Part shown: positions 23,882 to 32,536 of the stretch, in pieces | How positions within the stretch are numbered: position 1 is the first letter of the stretch | How the letters are laid out: each line of letters opens with the position of its first letter | Assembly (NCBI GenBank): GCA_031278715.1 | Contig: JAITJW010000103.1 | Location: 1-33,633 of the forward strand | Source: Treponema sp. | Lineage (GTDB): Bacteria; Spirochaetota; Spirochaetia; Treponematales; Breznakiellaceae | DNA: 33,633 nt | Direction: 5' to 3' | Translations under genes and position numbers: made by a program | Notes under the pieces: model-generated | Seen by the model: the letters and a program-made list of their open reading frames with translations, nothing else | The model's database searches: none | What the model was told of the DNA's origin: nothing

Positions 23882-24856
23882 ATGAGTGGCTACCCTTGTT
23901 TTTCCCTGTGGGCGGCGCCGCGTGTTATTGACGAAACCGGCGCCTACGCGGTGGTTTACAAACCTCCCCTCATGTTCTGCGCCCCCCTGTCGGACAATCC
24001 CACCGGAACCCTGCTGGGCTGGTTTGCCGGCCATTGTCCCGCCGTTCTTGAAGCCTCCCGCAGTAGGGAAGGCGGCCTGCTTCACCGTCTGGATTTTGAG
24101 ACGGAAGGACTGGTTTTGTTCGCCAAAACCCGGGAAGCCTTTGTATCCCTCCGCGACCAGCAGGCGGCAGGATCTTTTGTCAAGGAGTACAGTGCCGTTA
24201 CCTGCGCGGTAAGACCGGCCCCTGCCGGGTTTTTTTCATCTGGTCCTGGAGGCCCCTCCGGTTTTCCGCCGCTTCCTCCGCCCTTCGACCGGATGGGGCT
24301 GTCTTCTCTCAGTCTGCCCTTGTCCGTTGAAAGTTTTTTTCGAGCCTGGGGGCCGGGGAGAAAAGCGGTAAGGCCGGTAGTCCGGGAACCGGTCCGGCCT
24401 ACTACCCGGCCTTTGATACCGGGGAAAAGGCGGCGTATCGCGCACGACAAGGGCGGCCCCTACCGGACGGAATTATTGGCTGCCGGAGAACCGGGCTGTT
24501 CCACCCCGGGGGAAACCGGATCTCCGCGCATTCTCACCCTCCGGATACACAGAGGATTTCGGCATCAGATCCGCTGTCATCTGGCATGGATAGGGGAGCC
24601 GATCCTCAACGATTTCCTTTACGGCGGGTATCCTGCGGGGTACCTTGCCCCGTGGCAGGGCGGAGCCGCAGGACCGGACACGAACATGACGTACCCCATT
24701 GCCCTGCGGGCCTGTGCCTTTCGTTTTTTTAACCCTTCTACGGGAAAGCAACAGGACTACCGGCTGCCCGGTTTCGGGGAACTCCCCGGGCTCACGGAAC
24801 TATCCGGCTTCGCACAGACACCCGGATCCGGGGAGGCATCCGGCTTTACGGGTTGA
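23882..24856 (+). CDS. Second RluA-family pseudouridine synthase, no S4 domain, with insert
   Basis: A 324-residue protein with the catalytic H-R-L-D71-F-E-T-E-G-L-V-L-F-A-K motif and, far downstream, RGFRHQIRCHLAWIGEPILNDFLYG. There is no S4 domain. Between about residues 112 and 205 it has a Pro/Arg-rich insert absent from ordinary family members, and it ends in a Gly-rich imperfect repeat (GFGELPG, GLTELSGF, GSGEASGF). RNA target is unknown. It begins six bases after the rluD-like gene and its 3' end overlaps the convergent folC by 11 bases. Confidence 0.87.
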   Translation: MSGYPCFSLWAAPRVIDETGAYAVVYKPPLMFCAPLSDNPTGTLLGWFAGHCPAVLEASRSREGGLLHRLDFETEGLVLFAKTREAFVSLRDQQAAGSFVKEYSAVTCAVRPAPAGFFSSGPGGPSGFPPLPPPFDRMGLSSLSLPLSVESFFRAWGPGRKAVRPVVREPVRPTTRPLIPGKRRRIAHDKGGPYRTELLAAGEPGCSTPGETGSPRILTLRIHRGFRHQIRCHLAWIGEPILNDFLYGGYPAGYLAPWQGGAAGPDTNMTYPIALRACAFRFFNPSTGKQQDYRLPGFGELPGLTELSGFAQTPGSGEASGFTG

Positions 24857-26231
24857 TCGTGCGCAGGCGGTTTAAGATGTACTTTCGAATTTCCGCGGCC
24901 AGGTAGAAAGACCCGGTACCCAGAATAGGCACATTCCGGTTCTGATCCAGCGCCCGCTTGACCGCCTCCGCGCTGTCGGGGATCAGTAGTAATTCCGTAT
25001 TTTTCCGCGTCATTTTTCCGAAAATACGGTATAGCTCCGTGGGACTGCTTTTTTTGAAGGTACCGGGGGTCGTGATAATGATGCGGGAAAAATAAGGCGC
25101 AAGAATCTCCGCCATAGCCTCGGCGTTTTTTCCGGCAGTACAGCTAAAAATCAGAATCCCCCCTTCACCGTAGAGCGACAGGAACGTATCGCGGCACTGC
25201 TCTACACTTTTGGACGTGTGAGCGCCGTCGATCACCAGTTCCGGGCCCTGCATGATCTGTTCAAACCTGGCAGGAAGACTAAAATCCTCAAGACCTTTCC
25301 GTATGTCCTCCCCCCCGATCCGGGGATAGGCCTGCCGCGCGGCCAGCACCGCCAGTCCCGCGTTATGGGCCTGTACTGCTCCGGGAATCCTGACCGAAAG
25401 CTGCAGATCTTCGGGCTCTTCACGGAGCAGGCGCAGACTGAACCGGGTCCCCTCCCTGCTTATCTGTACGTTCCGCGTTTCCGCAGCCTCGGGAAAATAG
25501 AGAAGGGGAGCGTCCTTTACCAGGCTTTCCCGGCGGAACACCGCCAGGACTTCTTCTTCCTGGGCGGCAAGAACCAGGGGGGTATGGGCCTTGACGATTC
25601 CCGCTTTTTCCGCGGCAATGGCTCCCAGGGTATTGCCCAAATATTCAGTATGTTCCAGTTCGATAAGGGTGATCACCGTTACCAGGGGGCTGACGATGTT
25701 GGTGGCGTCCAGCCGCCCCCCCATACCGGTCTCTACCGCCATAACATCACATCCGGCATACCGGGCGCAGAGGAAAAAATAGAGGGTCATAAGCTCAAAA
25801 AAAGTAACGTCTTCCCCTTCTTCCCGTGAAGGATCAAAAAGACGCCCCTCCGGCCCCCTTAGACCGTGCAGCTTTTCCACCACTGCCGCCAGTTCGTTAC
25901 CCGCCTCGGCGTATATGGATTCGTCAAAGAAAAGATTCCCCTGGCTGATCCGTTCCCGCTTTTCCATCACATCCGGAGAAGCGTAACGGGCAGTTTTGAG
26001 ACCCGCCGCGTTCAGGATAGCGGCTGTCATCCCGGTAACCGAACCTTTCCCTTTCGAACCTGCCACGTGAATAACCGGGGCGGCCCGTTCAGGATTACAG
26101 GCAAGATCACATAGTACCCTCATCCGGTCCAGACGGAAACTTTTATAGCTCTGCCCCCGTCCCATGTTAATGAACCGGTCTATCCACGCAAAAACACCGG
26201 AAGAACCGGAAAATTTCTCAATTTTACTCAT
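24846..26231 (-). CDS. folC: Folylpolyglutamate / dihydrofolate synthase
   Basis: Mur-ligase-fold enzyme that adds glutamate to dihydropteroate or folates, cytosolic. The P-loop region VIHVAGSKGKGSV is specific to FolC; VETGMGGRLDATN, the lysine-containing IAAEKAGI and the C-terminal VIDGAHTSKSVEQC are further hallmarks. Length is 461 residues from ATG 26231. A TTG 42 bases upstream is open but has no ribosome site, so the ATG is preferred. It is divergent from murC, another Mur ligase, and converges on the pseudouridine synthase with an 11-base overlap. Confidence 0.96.
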   Translation of the reverse strand: MSKIEKFSGSSGVFAWIDRFINMGRGQSYKSFRLDRMRVLCDLACNPERAAPVIHVAGSKGKGSVTGMTAAILNAAGLKTARYASPDVMEKRERISQGNLFFDESIYAEAGNELAAVVEKLHGLRGPEGRLFDPSREEGEDVTFFELMTLYFFLCARYAGCDVMAVETGMGGRLDATNIVSPLVTVITLIELEHTEYLGNTLGAIAAEKAGIVKAHTPLVLAAQEEEVLAVFRRESLVKDAPLLYFPEAAETRNVQISREGTRFSLRLLREEPEDLQLSVRIPGAVQAHNAGLAVLAARQAYPRIGGEDIRKGLEDFSLPARFEQIMQGPELVIDGAHTSKSVEQCRDTFLSLYGEGGILIFSCTAGKNAEAMAEILAPYFSRIIITTPGTFKKSSPTELYRIFGKMTRKNTELLLIPDSAEAVKRALDQNRNVPILGTGSFYLAAEIRKYILNRLRTINP

Positions 26232-26288
26232 AAACAATTCCGCATCATGCCATATTTTCCCGTTCCTGGACAAGGACAGACACTACGG

Positions 26289-26318
26289 TTGCAAAAAGGG
26301 AAGTGCATGGAGTATGAT
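26289..26318 (+). promoter_or_regulatory. Candidate sigma-70 promoter of murC operon
   Basis: TTGCAA (26289-26294, 4/6), 18-bp spacer, TATGAT (26313-26318, 5/6), in the 92-bp divergent spacer between folC and murC. The predicted start site is close to the murC ATG at 26324, so GGAG (26309-26312) could only act on a longer transcript. Confidence 0.45.
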
Positions 26319-26323
26319 TTCTT

Positions 26324-27823
26324 ATGAATTCCACTATGAATTACCCTAATCCTTGCCGGCCTGATTTTTTCATCGCCCCAGGTTCCCGTGTCTATTTTAT
26401 CGGCATCAAAGGAACCGGAATGTGCGCCCTGGCAGAGCTGATGGCCGGCACGGGATTCCTCGTATCCGGTTCCGACCGGGACGATGTTTTTTATACCGAT
26501 GGTATTCTTAAAGCTCTTGCTATCCCTTATCATGAGAATTTTTCCCCTTCCCATATTCTGGACAGTTTTGATCTGGTCATATATTCGGCAGCCTATACCT
26601 TTGAAGCAAACCCCGAAATGGCGGAAGCCCGGAAACGCGGCTTGACTATCATGAAGTATACCGATGCCCTGGGCCTTTATTCACGGTATTTTGATTCCTC
26701 CGGTATCGCGGGAGTTCACGGAAAAACTACCACCACCGCTATGGCCGGTCAGCTTATCCGGGCTGCCGGGCTTCCCGCCCAGATCCTCGCGGGAAGCGCC
26801 GTTAAAGGGTTTAATAACCGTTCCACCCTGAATTTGGGAAACAAATATTTCGTTGCGGAAACCTGTGAGTACCGGCGGCATTTTTTGTCGTTTCATCCCC
26901 GCAGAATAGTTCTTACCGCAGTAGAAAGCGATCATCAGGATTACTATCCAACATACGAATCGATCCGGGATGCGTTTGCGGAGTACTGCGGGCTCCTGCC
27001 CCCTGACGGAGAACTTATCTATTGTGCCGATGATCCGGGGGCCCGGGAAGTGGCGGCGATAATGAAAAGCAAAGATCCTTCGCCGGTTCTTGTCCCCTAT
27101 GGCTTTACGGCGGAAGGGGAATACCGGATTCTCTCCTATCGGATCCTGGGAGAGCGGGCGGAGATGAAACTGGCGGGTTTCCCTCATGAACTTACGCTGC
27201 GTATCCCCGGCCGGCATGAGGCTTTGAACGCCGCATCCGCCCTGGCCCTTATATCCTCCCTGGTTGCCGGGGAATTCGGCAATGGAACGGCGGGAAGCGG
27301 CTGGACGGAGGAACGACGGGAACAGGTCAGGAAAGCGCTGGAAGATTTCGCCGGTTCCAAACGGCGTCAGGAGATCCTGGGGGAAGCGGGGGGCATTCTT
27401 TTCATGGATGATTACGCCCATCATCCTACGGCAATCGCCACAACCCTGGACGGCCTGCGGTCGTTTTATCCCGGCAGGCGAATCGTCGTCAGTTTTATGT
27501 CTCATACCTATACCCGGACCGCTTCCCTGCTGGACGAATTTGCCGAATCCCTTAAAGGGGCGGACATAGTGTTTCTTCATAAAATATACGCGTCCGCCCG
27601 GGAACAATATTCAGGCGGCGTTACCGGCAGGGTTTTGTTTGAAAAAACCGCTGAAAAAAAAGACGGAGTCTGCTATACTGATGAACCTGAAGAAGCGGAA
27701 GAACCGCTCAGGGACATACTAAAAGCAGGGGATCTTTTTGTTACAATGGGCGCAGGGAACAACTGGCCCCTGGGGGAAAAATTGTACAACTACTATTGCG
27801 GGAAAGAGGGAACGGACCGGTGA
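26324..27823 (+). CDS. murC: UDP-N-acetylmuramate--L-alanine ligase
   Basis: ATP-dependent ligase that adds L-Ala to UDP-MurNAc, the first peptide step of peptidoglycan synthesis. Its 499 residues show the N-terminal UDP-binding VYFIGIKGTGMCALAEL, the ATP loop GVHGKTTTTAM, the central AVESDHQDYY and the C-terminal DDYAHHPTAIATTL and GAGNNW. HHP and the SDRD segment favour MurC over MurD or Mpl. ATG 26324 has GGAG 11 bases upstream; in-frame ATG 26336 is an alternative. It shares GTGA with yicC and is not in a mur gene cluster here. Confidence 0.96.
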   Translation: MNSTMNYPNPCRPDFFIAPGSRVYFIGIKGTGMCALAELMAGTGFLVSGSDRDDVFYTDGILKALAIPYHENFSPSHILDSFDLVIYSAAYTFEANPEMAEARKRGLTIMKYTDALGLYSRYFDSSGIAGVHGKTTTTAMAGQLIRAAGLPAQILAGSAVKGFNNRSTLNLGNKYFVAETCEYRRHFLSFHPRRIVLTAVESDHQDYYPTYESIRDAFAEYCGLLPPDGELIYCADDPGAREVAAIMKSKDPSPVLVPYGFTAEGEYRILSYRILGERAEMKLAGFPHELTLRIPGRHEALNAASALALISSLVAGEFGNGTAGSGWTEERREQVRKALEDFAGSKRRQEILGEAGGILFMDDYAHHPTAIATTLDGLRSFYPGRRIVVSFMSHTYTRTASLLDEFAESLKGADIVFLHKIYASAREQYSGGVTGRVLFEKTAEKKDGVCYTDEPEEAEEPLRDILKAGDLFVTMGAGNNWPLGEKLYNYYCGKEGTDR

Positions 27824-28686
27824 AAAGCATGACCAGCTATGCCTGTCAGGAGCAGCGGGAGGAACTTTACAGCCTTTCCGTGGAACTGCGGGGCTGTAAC
27901 AACCGTTTCCTTGAGATCAATTTTTTCCTTCCCCCCTATTTTTCACCTCTGGAACAGCGCATACGGGAATTAATTACCCCGGTCTGTGCGCGTGGAAGGA
28001 TCGATGTAACAGTACATTACCGGGATAAAAACTCTCCCTTTAATGTCATGGTGAATCACCAGGCCGTAACAGCCTATACGGAGGCATTCAACAGCCTGGC
28101 CGGAATTCTTCATATTGATGAAAAGCCGGATATTAAAACCCTTATGAGTTTTGAGGGAGTATTGGAGATAGAGTGGCTGCGGGACGAAGAGCGTTACTGG
28201 GAACGAATCGAAGGGCCGCTAAAAACAGCCCTGGATATTTTTAGTGCGGAACGGGCACGGGAAGGACGGCATACCCAGGAACATATTCTTTCCCAGATTG
28301 ACGTAATTGAGACTTCGTTGCAGCAGGTGGCCCTTCATGCGGAAGAACTAGAGACCACCATAAAGGAAAACCTGCACAGCCGTTTTTTGGAACTTTTAGG
28401 AGACAGAATTGATGAGAACCGTATCCTTGCGGAAACGGCGGTTCTGTTGATGAAATATACCATTTCAGAAGAAATATCCCGGCTCAGGTCGCATTTGTCT
28501 GAGTTTCGGGCGGAAGCCGGGAGGAGCCCCAGTCCCGGGAAAAAACTCGATTTTCTCAGCCAGGAGATGAACCGGGAAATAAATACCATCGGTTCCAAGG
28601 CGTCCCAGATTGAGGTAAGCCGTGCCGTGGTGGACATGAAAAATGCGCTGGAAAATGTAAGGGAGGAACTTCGTAATGTGGAATAG
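27820..28686 (+). CDS. yicC: YicC-family endoribonuclease
   Basis: A 288-residue protein starting MKSMTSYACQ, the usual YicC beginning. It has the N-terminal RGCNNRFLEINFFLP and a C-terminal domain with SEEISRLRSHLSEFRA, GKKLDFLSQEMNREINTIGSKA, which are family hallmarks. YicC proteins are recently described RNA endonucleases that act on small RNAs in E. coli; the role here is unknown. GTG 27820 is preferred to the ATG at 27796: it yields the conserved N-terminus, overlaps the murC stop as GTGA, and has GAGGGAA upstream. Confidence 0.94.
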   Translation: MKSMTSYACQEQREELYSLSVELRGCNNRFLEINFFLPPYFSPLEQRIRELITPVCARGRIDVTVHYRDKNSPFNVMVNHQAVTAYTEAFNSLAGILHIDEKPDIKTLMSFEGVLEIEWLRDEERYWERIEGPLKTALDIFSAERAREGRHTQEHILSQIDVIETSLQQVALHAEELETTIKENLHSRFLELLGDRIDENRILAETAVLLMKYTISEEISRLRSHLSEFRAEAGRSPSPGKKLDFLSQEMNREINTIGSKASQIEVSRAVVDMKNALENVREELRNVE

Positions 28687-29260
28687 CGGCAAGCCCCCGT
28701 CATGCCGGGATAAGGTACGGGATTCTCTTAAAATTGCAATATCGGGGAAAAGCGGCTGCGGGAATACAACCGTAAGCAGACTGGTAGCGGAAACCATGGG
28801 CCTGCGTTTTATCAATTTTACGTTCAGAAACCTGGCGGAAGAGCGGGGAATCACCCTTAGGGAAGTTTTAGAAAAGGCCTCCCGCGATGATTGCTGGGAC
28901 CGGGAAGTTGACAGCCGTCAGACTGCCCTGGCACGGGAAGAGGGGGGTTGTGTCCTGGGTTCCCGGCTGGCAATATGGATGCTGCCGGAAGCAGACCTGA
29001 AAGTTTATCTAAAGGCCCAGGCGGAAACCAGAGCAGAGCGGATCATGAAACGGGAAGGGGGAAGCCTGGGAGAAATAACGGCCTTTACCGCAGAGCGGGA
29101 CCGCCAGGACCGGGAACGGTACCTGAGAATTTACCGGATTGATAATGATGATTACAGCTTTGCGGATATGATAATTGATACGGACAATCTTGACCCCGGC
29201 CAAATTGCCCTGCTCATTATCAATAGTGCACATAACAAAGGAGGGTTGAATGTGAAATGA
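28676..29260 (+). CDS. cmk: Cytidylate kinase, archaeal/spirochaete-type
   Basis: A 194-residue P-loop kinase that should phosphorylate (d)CMP. The nucleotide loop ISGKSGCGNTTVSRL (22-36) lacks the usual Walker Lys: N30 occupies its place. Archaeal-type cytidylate kinases also have an altered loop (GSGTT). Other segments match that type: INFTFRNLAEERGITL, the LGSRLAIWMLPEADLKVYLKA strand, RAERIMKREGGS, and RYLRIYRIDNDDYSFADMIIDT. It begins within the end of yicC (11-base overlap), after GGAGGAAC, and overlaps the next gene as ATGA. A related nucleotide kinase role is possible. Confidence 0.85.
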   Translation: MWNSGKPPSCRDKVRDSLKIAISGKSGCGNTTVSRLVAETMGLRFINFTFRNLAEERGITLREVLEKASRDDCWDREVDSRQTALAREEGGCVLGSRLAIWMLPEADLKVYLKAQAETRAERIMKREGGSLGEITAFTAERDRQDRERYLRIYRIDNDDYSFADMIIDTDNLDPGQIALLIINSAHNKGGLNVK

Positions 29261-30099
29261 GTATCGATGTTTCAGCCAGAGATATTAGCGCTTTCCAGGA
29301 CGCGGTTTATTCTCATTACAGGAAGGAGGGACGTATCTTCCCTTGGCGGAAAGACATCCGGCCCTGGGGAGTATTGGTATCGGAATTTATGCTCCAGCAA
29401 ACCCAGGCAACACGGGTTGTTCAGTACTGGGGCAAATGGATGGAAAAGTGGCCGTCCCCCAAACTTTTTCACAAAGCCTCTATGGAGGAGGCGCTGCGTG
29501 CCTGGTACGGATTAGGCTACAACACTCGCTGCTATCACCTTAAAGACTGCGCCCGCAGAATTGTCAATGAGTATGACGGTGAAATACCGGATAGCCCGAA
29601 AGATTTGGAACAGCTTCCCGGTATAGGCCCCTATACCGCACGGGCAGTACCCTGCTTTGCCTATAATATTCCTATGGTCTTTATCGAAACAAATATCCGT
29701 GCAGCGGTATTACATTTCTTCTTTAAGGATAAAACCGGGGTAAGGGACAAAGAACTCATCTCCATTCTGAATACATGCCTTGACTTAACCAATCCCCGCA
29801 AATGGTATTACGCTCTTATGGACTATGGAGCTGCCCTCAAAAAACTTACCCCGAATCCGAACCGCCGGAGCGCCCACTATACCCGCCAGACCCCGTTTGA
29901 AGGTTCCTTCCGGCAGCTCCGGGGGCTGGTGATTAAGACCCTTGCCCTGACCGGACAGATGGGGGTGGAGGAATTGATGGAACATACCGGCATCGACAGC
30001 CAGGATGACATGTACCAGGTGCTTGAGGCTCTGAAAAATGAACAATTGGTAGCCGAGCGTGGAGGGACTTACCGGATATGGAATAAGCGGCGGCAATGA
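29257..30099 (+). CDS. HhH-GPD DNA glycosylase, MutY-like, no Fe-S cluster
   Basis: A 280-residue base-excision glycosylase. MutY-like features are FPWRKDIRPWGVLVSEFMLQQTQ with E43 (equivalent to catalytic E37 of E. coli MutY) and the helix-hairpin-helix PGIGPYTARAV (121-131). Two departures stand out. The position of the catalytic Asp after the hairpin is Glu (FIETNIR, E144). The four-cysteine [4Fe-4S] motif that should follow the LMDYGAALKK segment is absent; the protein goes straight into a short winged-helix-like C-terminus, with no NUDIX-like domain. Adenine excision opposite 8-oxoG is the default guess but specificity is open. Start ATG overlaps the cmk stop. It ends the murC operon. 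Confidence 0.85.
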   Translation: MSIDVSARDISAFQDAVYSHYRKEGRIFPWRKDIRPWGVLVSEFMLQQTQATRVVQYWGKWMEKWPSPKLFHKASMEEALRAWYGLGYNTRCYHLKDCARRIVNEYDGEIPDSPKDLEQLPGIGPYTARAVPCFAYNIPMVFIETNIRAAVLHFFFKDKTGVRDKELISILNTCLDLTNPRKWYYALMDYGAALKKLTPNPNRRSAHYTRQTPFEGSFRQLRGLVIKTLALTGQMGVEELMEHTGIDSQDDMYQVLEALKNEQLVAERGGTYRIWNKRRQ

Positions 30100-30129
30100 G
30101 GATGCCGTACCACCGGCGGTAGCGGGGGA

Positions 30130-30158
30130 TTGACTTCTGAATCGATTTTGGCTATTGT
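30130..30158 (+). promoter_or_regulatory. Promoter of tRNA-Gly
   Basis: TTGACT (30130-30135, 5/6), exact 17-bp spacer, TATTGT (30153-30158, 4/6), ten bases before the mature 5' end of the tRNA. It lies in the short spacer after the MutY-like stop, so the tRNA need not depend on readthrough. Confidence 0.7.
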
Positions 30159-30167
30159 TAGATCAAT

Positions 30168-30239
30168 GCGGCTGTCGTATAACGGCTATTACTCTAGCCT
30201 TCCAAGCTGGAGACGAGGGTTCGACTCCCTTCAGCCGCT
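30168..30239 (+). tRNA. tRNA-Gly (anticodon UCC)
   Basis: A 72-base cloverleaf. Acceptor stem GCGGCTG (30168-30174) pairs fully with CAGCCGC (30232-30238), discriminator T. The D-arm sequence GTATAACGGCTATTAC and anticodon arm CTAGC-CTTCCAA-GCTGG closely resemble bacterial glyT. Loop CTTCCAA gives anticodon TCC. T arm is GAGGG-TTCGACT-CCCTT, variable loop four bases. CCA is not encoded, so a CCA-adding enzyme is needed. It reads GGA and GGG codons. Confidence 0.95.
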
Positions 30240-30271
30240 TTAACGTAGTTATTATTCGACAAATACTTAGG

Positions 30272-31084
30272 CTATAAACGACCGCTCACGCAGTCAATGA
30301 CCCAGCCTAGAATGACATCCAGCCGCTTTTGAATGGCAGAGGGTATATCCACCCTTGAGGCGAGGAAGTCAGAAACCTTGGCGCCGCTCAGACAATAGAC
30401 AAGGATTCCCTCGGTTAAGGGTTCAAAGTAGAATTGGGCAATAAATTGACCTGATTTAATAACAGGGAAAATAATATAGCTTAAGTCCCGGCTGTTTGAA
30501 AGGTTGTAACTGAAACCACGAACATTCTTATAAATATTTGCCTGATAATAGGAATTGCCAAAGTTGGCGTCCTTTAACCGAATATGGATCGTTTCCGAGT
30601 CGGGCAGGTTATCCCGGGGAGGCGGATCATCCAGAATTGAAGTTCTTCTGGCACCTGCGATACGGGTGGCATCTTCAAAAAGCGGAACATCCTCCCCACG
30701 GGTTTCCGAGTGGTACAGGCGGCCATTCAGGGCACGAATATGACGAATAGCGTTGTAGATATCGACAGGCTTCATGGGCCTGGATGGATAGGGGACAACC
30801 AAAAGGTATTCTATAACCACCGACGGTTTAAGATTATCGATCTCTGAACGTATCCGGGGATCAAGATCAGATGCATCCAGGGTATGATAGTTTTTTTCGT
30901 AGGAGGCGAAGTAACCACTTGTGGAAAAAACACGTTGTTTTATTTCTCCGTCAAGGGAAGGGAAAATCCCGTCAAGGGAACGCAGGGGAACTTGCGAAGA
31001 ATTTACAGAGTTTTCCTGGGAAAACAAAAAGAAACTAAAACAGGAGAAAAGGATAAAAAAGAAAACTATGGCTTTTTTCCACAT
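30272..31084 (-). CDS. Exported protein of unknown function
   Basis: A 270-residue protein with a strong signal peptide ([19 protein letters not shown], probable cleavage near F-S-Q). The mature part is mixed alpha/beta with no metal or catalytic motif that I can see; segments such as VIEYLLVVPYPSRPMKPVDIY (in part) and SYIIFPVIKSGQFIAQFYFE suggest a compact periplasmic or surface domain. It may belong to a spirochaete-restricted uncharacterised family. Start ATG 31084 has AAAGGAG eight bases upstream and overlaps the sugar-transferase stop as TGATG, so it is the third gene of the polysaccharide operon. A TTG one codon earlier is possible but less likely. Confidence 0.82.
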   Translation of the reverse strand: MWKKAIVFFFILFSCFSFFLFSQENSVNSSQVPLRSLDGIFPSLDGEIKQRVFSTSGYFASYEKNYHTLDASDLDPRIRSEIDNLKPSVVIEYLLVVPYPSRPMKPVDIYNAIRHIRALNGRLYHSETRGEDVPLFEDATRIAGARRTSILDDPPPRDNLPDSETIHIRLKDANFGNSYYQANIYKNVRGFSYNLSNSRDLSYIIFPVIKSGQFIAQFYFEPLTEGILVYCLSGAKVSDFLASRVDIPSAIQKRLDVILGWVIDCVSGRL

Positions 31085-32526
31085 CAATATGCTCCTTTTC
31101 CTTTTATAACAACACCAAAGGTTTTAAGCAATACCCACAGGTCCAACCAGACCGACCAGCTTTGAAGGTAGTAGGTATCAAAGGCCACCCGTTCAGTGTA
31201 ATCGGTATCAGATCGGCCTGAAACCTGCCACAGGCCCGTAAGTCCGGGTTTAACTGAAAAGATACGATCAAAATCCTTGCCGTACTTTTCAACTTCTCCG
31301 TCAACTATGGGCCTGGGTCCTACCAGACTCATCTCACCTTTAAGGACATTGATAAGCTGGGGGAATTCGTCAAAACTGGTACGCCGTAAAAATTTTCCGA
31401 CAGGTGTTACCCTTGGATCATCTTTTAACTTGTGATTTGCCTCCCATTCGGCACGCAGCCCCGGGGACTGTGCAAGCAGTTTTTCCAGAACCTCCTGTGA
31501 ATCCCTGAACATAGATCTGAATTTATAGGCATTGAAATACTTACCGTTTTTACCCAGGCGCCGATGGCGATAAAGCACCGGACCCGGTGAATTCAGCTTT
31601 ACCAGAAGGGCAATGACGATAAGCAGAGGCAGAATAATTAACCCGCCAATGATCACAATAGCCAGATCCAGAAGCCGTTTAATGGCAAGGTTCCATGACA
31701 TTTTAAGCTTATGACTGGCTACAAACCCAAGGATACCGTCAAAATCCCTGACAGACATCCAAATATTGGTAATATTAAAGAAATCGGGGATCAAGACGGA
31801 ATACCGGAACGCCGACACCGAATAATTGAGCAGATGGGTCAGAATGTCCTGGGAAAGCTCCGGCATGGCTACAATGGCCATTCGTATCCTGAACTGCTCA
31901 ACTATCTCAGGGCCAATGGACGTGTCATGTATGATAGGAATATCTCTGTAATATTCTCCTGATTCCGCCGTATCGTCCAGAATCAAAACGGGTATATAGC
32001 CGATTCGTTTACTGTTCAAAAGCCGATCAGTAACAAGACGACCCGTTGATCCGCTGCCGTAAATAACGGCGGGTATCCCTCCAATGCCGGTTCTGCTCAG
32101 AATAGTATGTGTCAGGCTGCGCATTACCATAAGAACAACCGGAGAACAAACAAAACTGATAATAAAGGCAATGGATATGGCGTCAAATTCCTGATCTTCA
32201 ATATAGCGGGATAAAATAATCCCCCCGTGGGCCAAAACAGAACTTACGGTAAAATGACGAAGCTCTTCCGATGGGGCAAGGGAAATTCCCGGATACAGTC
32301 CATTTATTTGAAAGAAAAGGATAAAAACCGGCAGATAAGGCCAATACGTAACAAACGACTTAAAATTGATGGCCGTAATGTCGTAAAGATTGACAAAAAA
32401 GAACCCCGTTCCAAAAGAAAACATGATTCCAAGCAGATCGGAAATTATAAAGCCCGTGGAAACAAGAGCCGAACTGGTCCTGCCATAGCGGATATGGTAC
32501 CACTTTTCAAATTCCCTGATATCCAT
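31084..32526 (-). CDS. Polyprenyl glycosylphosphotransferase, WbaP-like
   Basis: Initiating sugar-phosphate transferase of 480 residues that should load hexose-1-phosphate onto undecaprenyl phosphate at the inner membrane. Four to five N-terminal helices (about 12-160) are followed by a Rossmann-like segment ([10 protein letters not shown]), a re-entrant helix ([18 protein letters not shown]) and the catalytic bacterial sugar-transferase domain (about 285-480) with [32 protein letters not shown] and [15 protein letters not shown]. This full layout is that of WbaP rather than of the short PglC type. Start ATG 32526 (MDIREFEKW) follows the glycosyltransferase stop by ten bases; the frame is open to 32673 but that part lies over the upstream gene. 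Confidence 0.93.
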   Translation of the reverse strand: MDIREFEKWYHIRYGRTSSALVSTGFIISDLLGIMFSFGTGFFFVNLYDITAINFKSFVTYWPYLPVFILFFQINGLYPGISLAPSEELRHFTVSSVLAHGGIILSRYIEDQEFDAISIAFIISFVCSPVVLMVMRSLTHTILSRTGIGGIPAVIYGSGSTGRLVTDRLLNSKRIGYIPVLILDDTAESGEYYRDIPIIHDTSIGPEIVEQFRIRMAIVAMPELSQDILTHLLNYSVSAFRYSVLIPDFFNITNIWMSVRDFDGILGFVASHKLKMSWNLAIKRLLDLAIVIIGGLIILPLLIVIALLVKLNSPGPVLYRHRRLGKNGKYFNAYKFRSMFRDSQEVLEKLLAQSPGLRAEWEANHKLKDDPRVTPVGKFLRRTSFDEFPQLINVLKGEMSLVGPRPIVDGEVEKYGKDFDRIFSVKPGLTGLWQVSGRSDTDYTERVAFDTYYLQSWSVWLDLWVLLKTFGVVIKGKGAY

Positions 32527-32536
32527 CTTGTTATTA

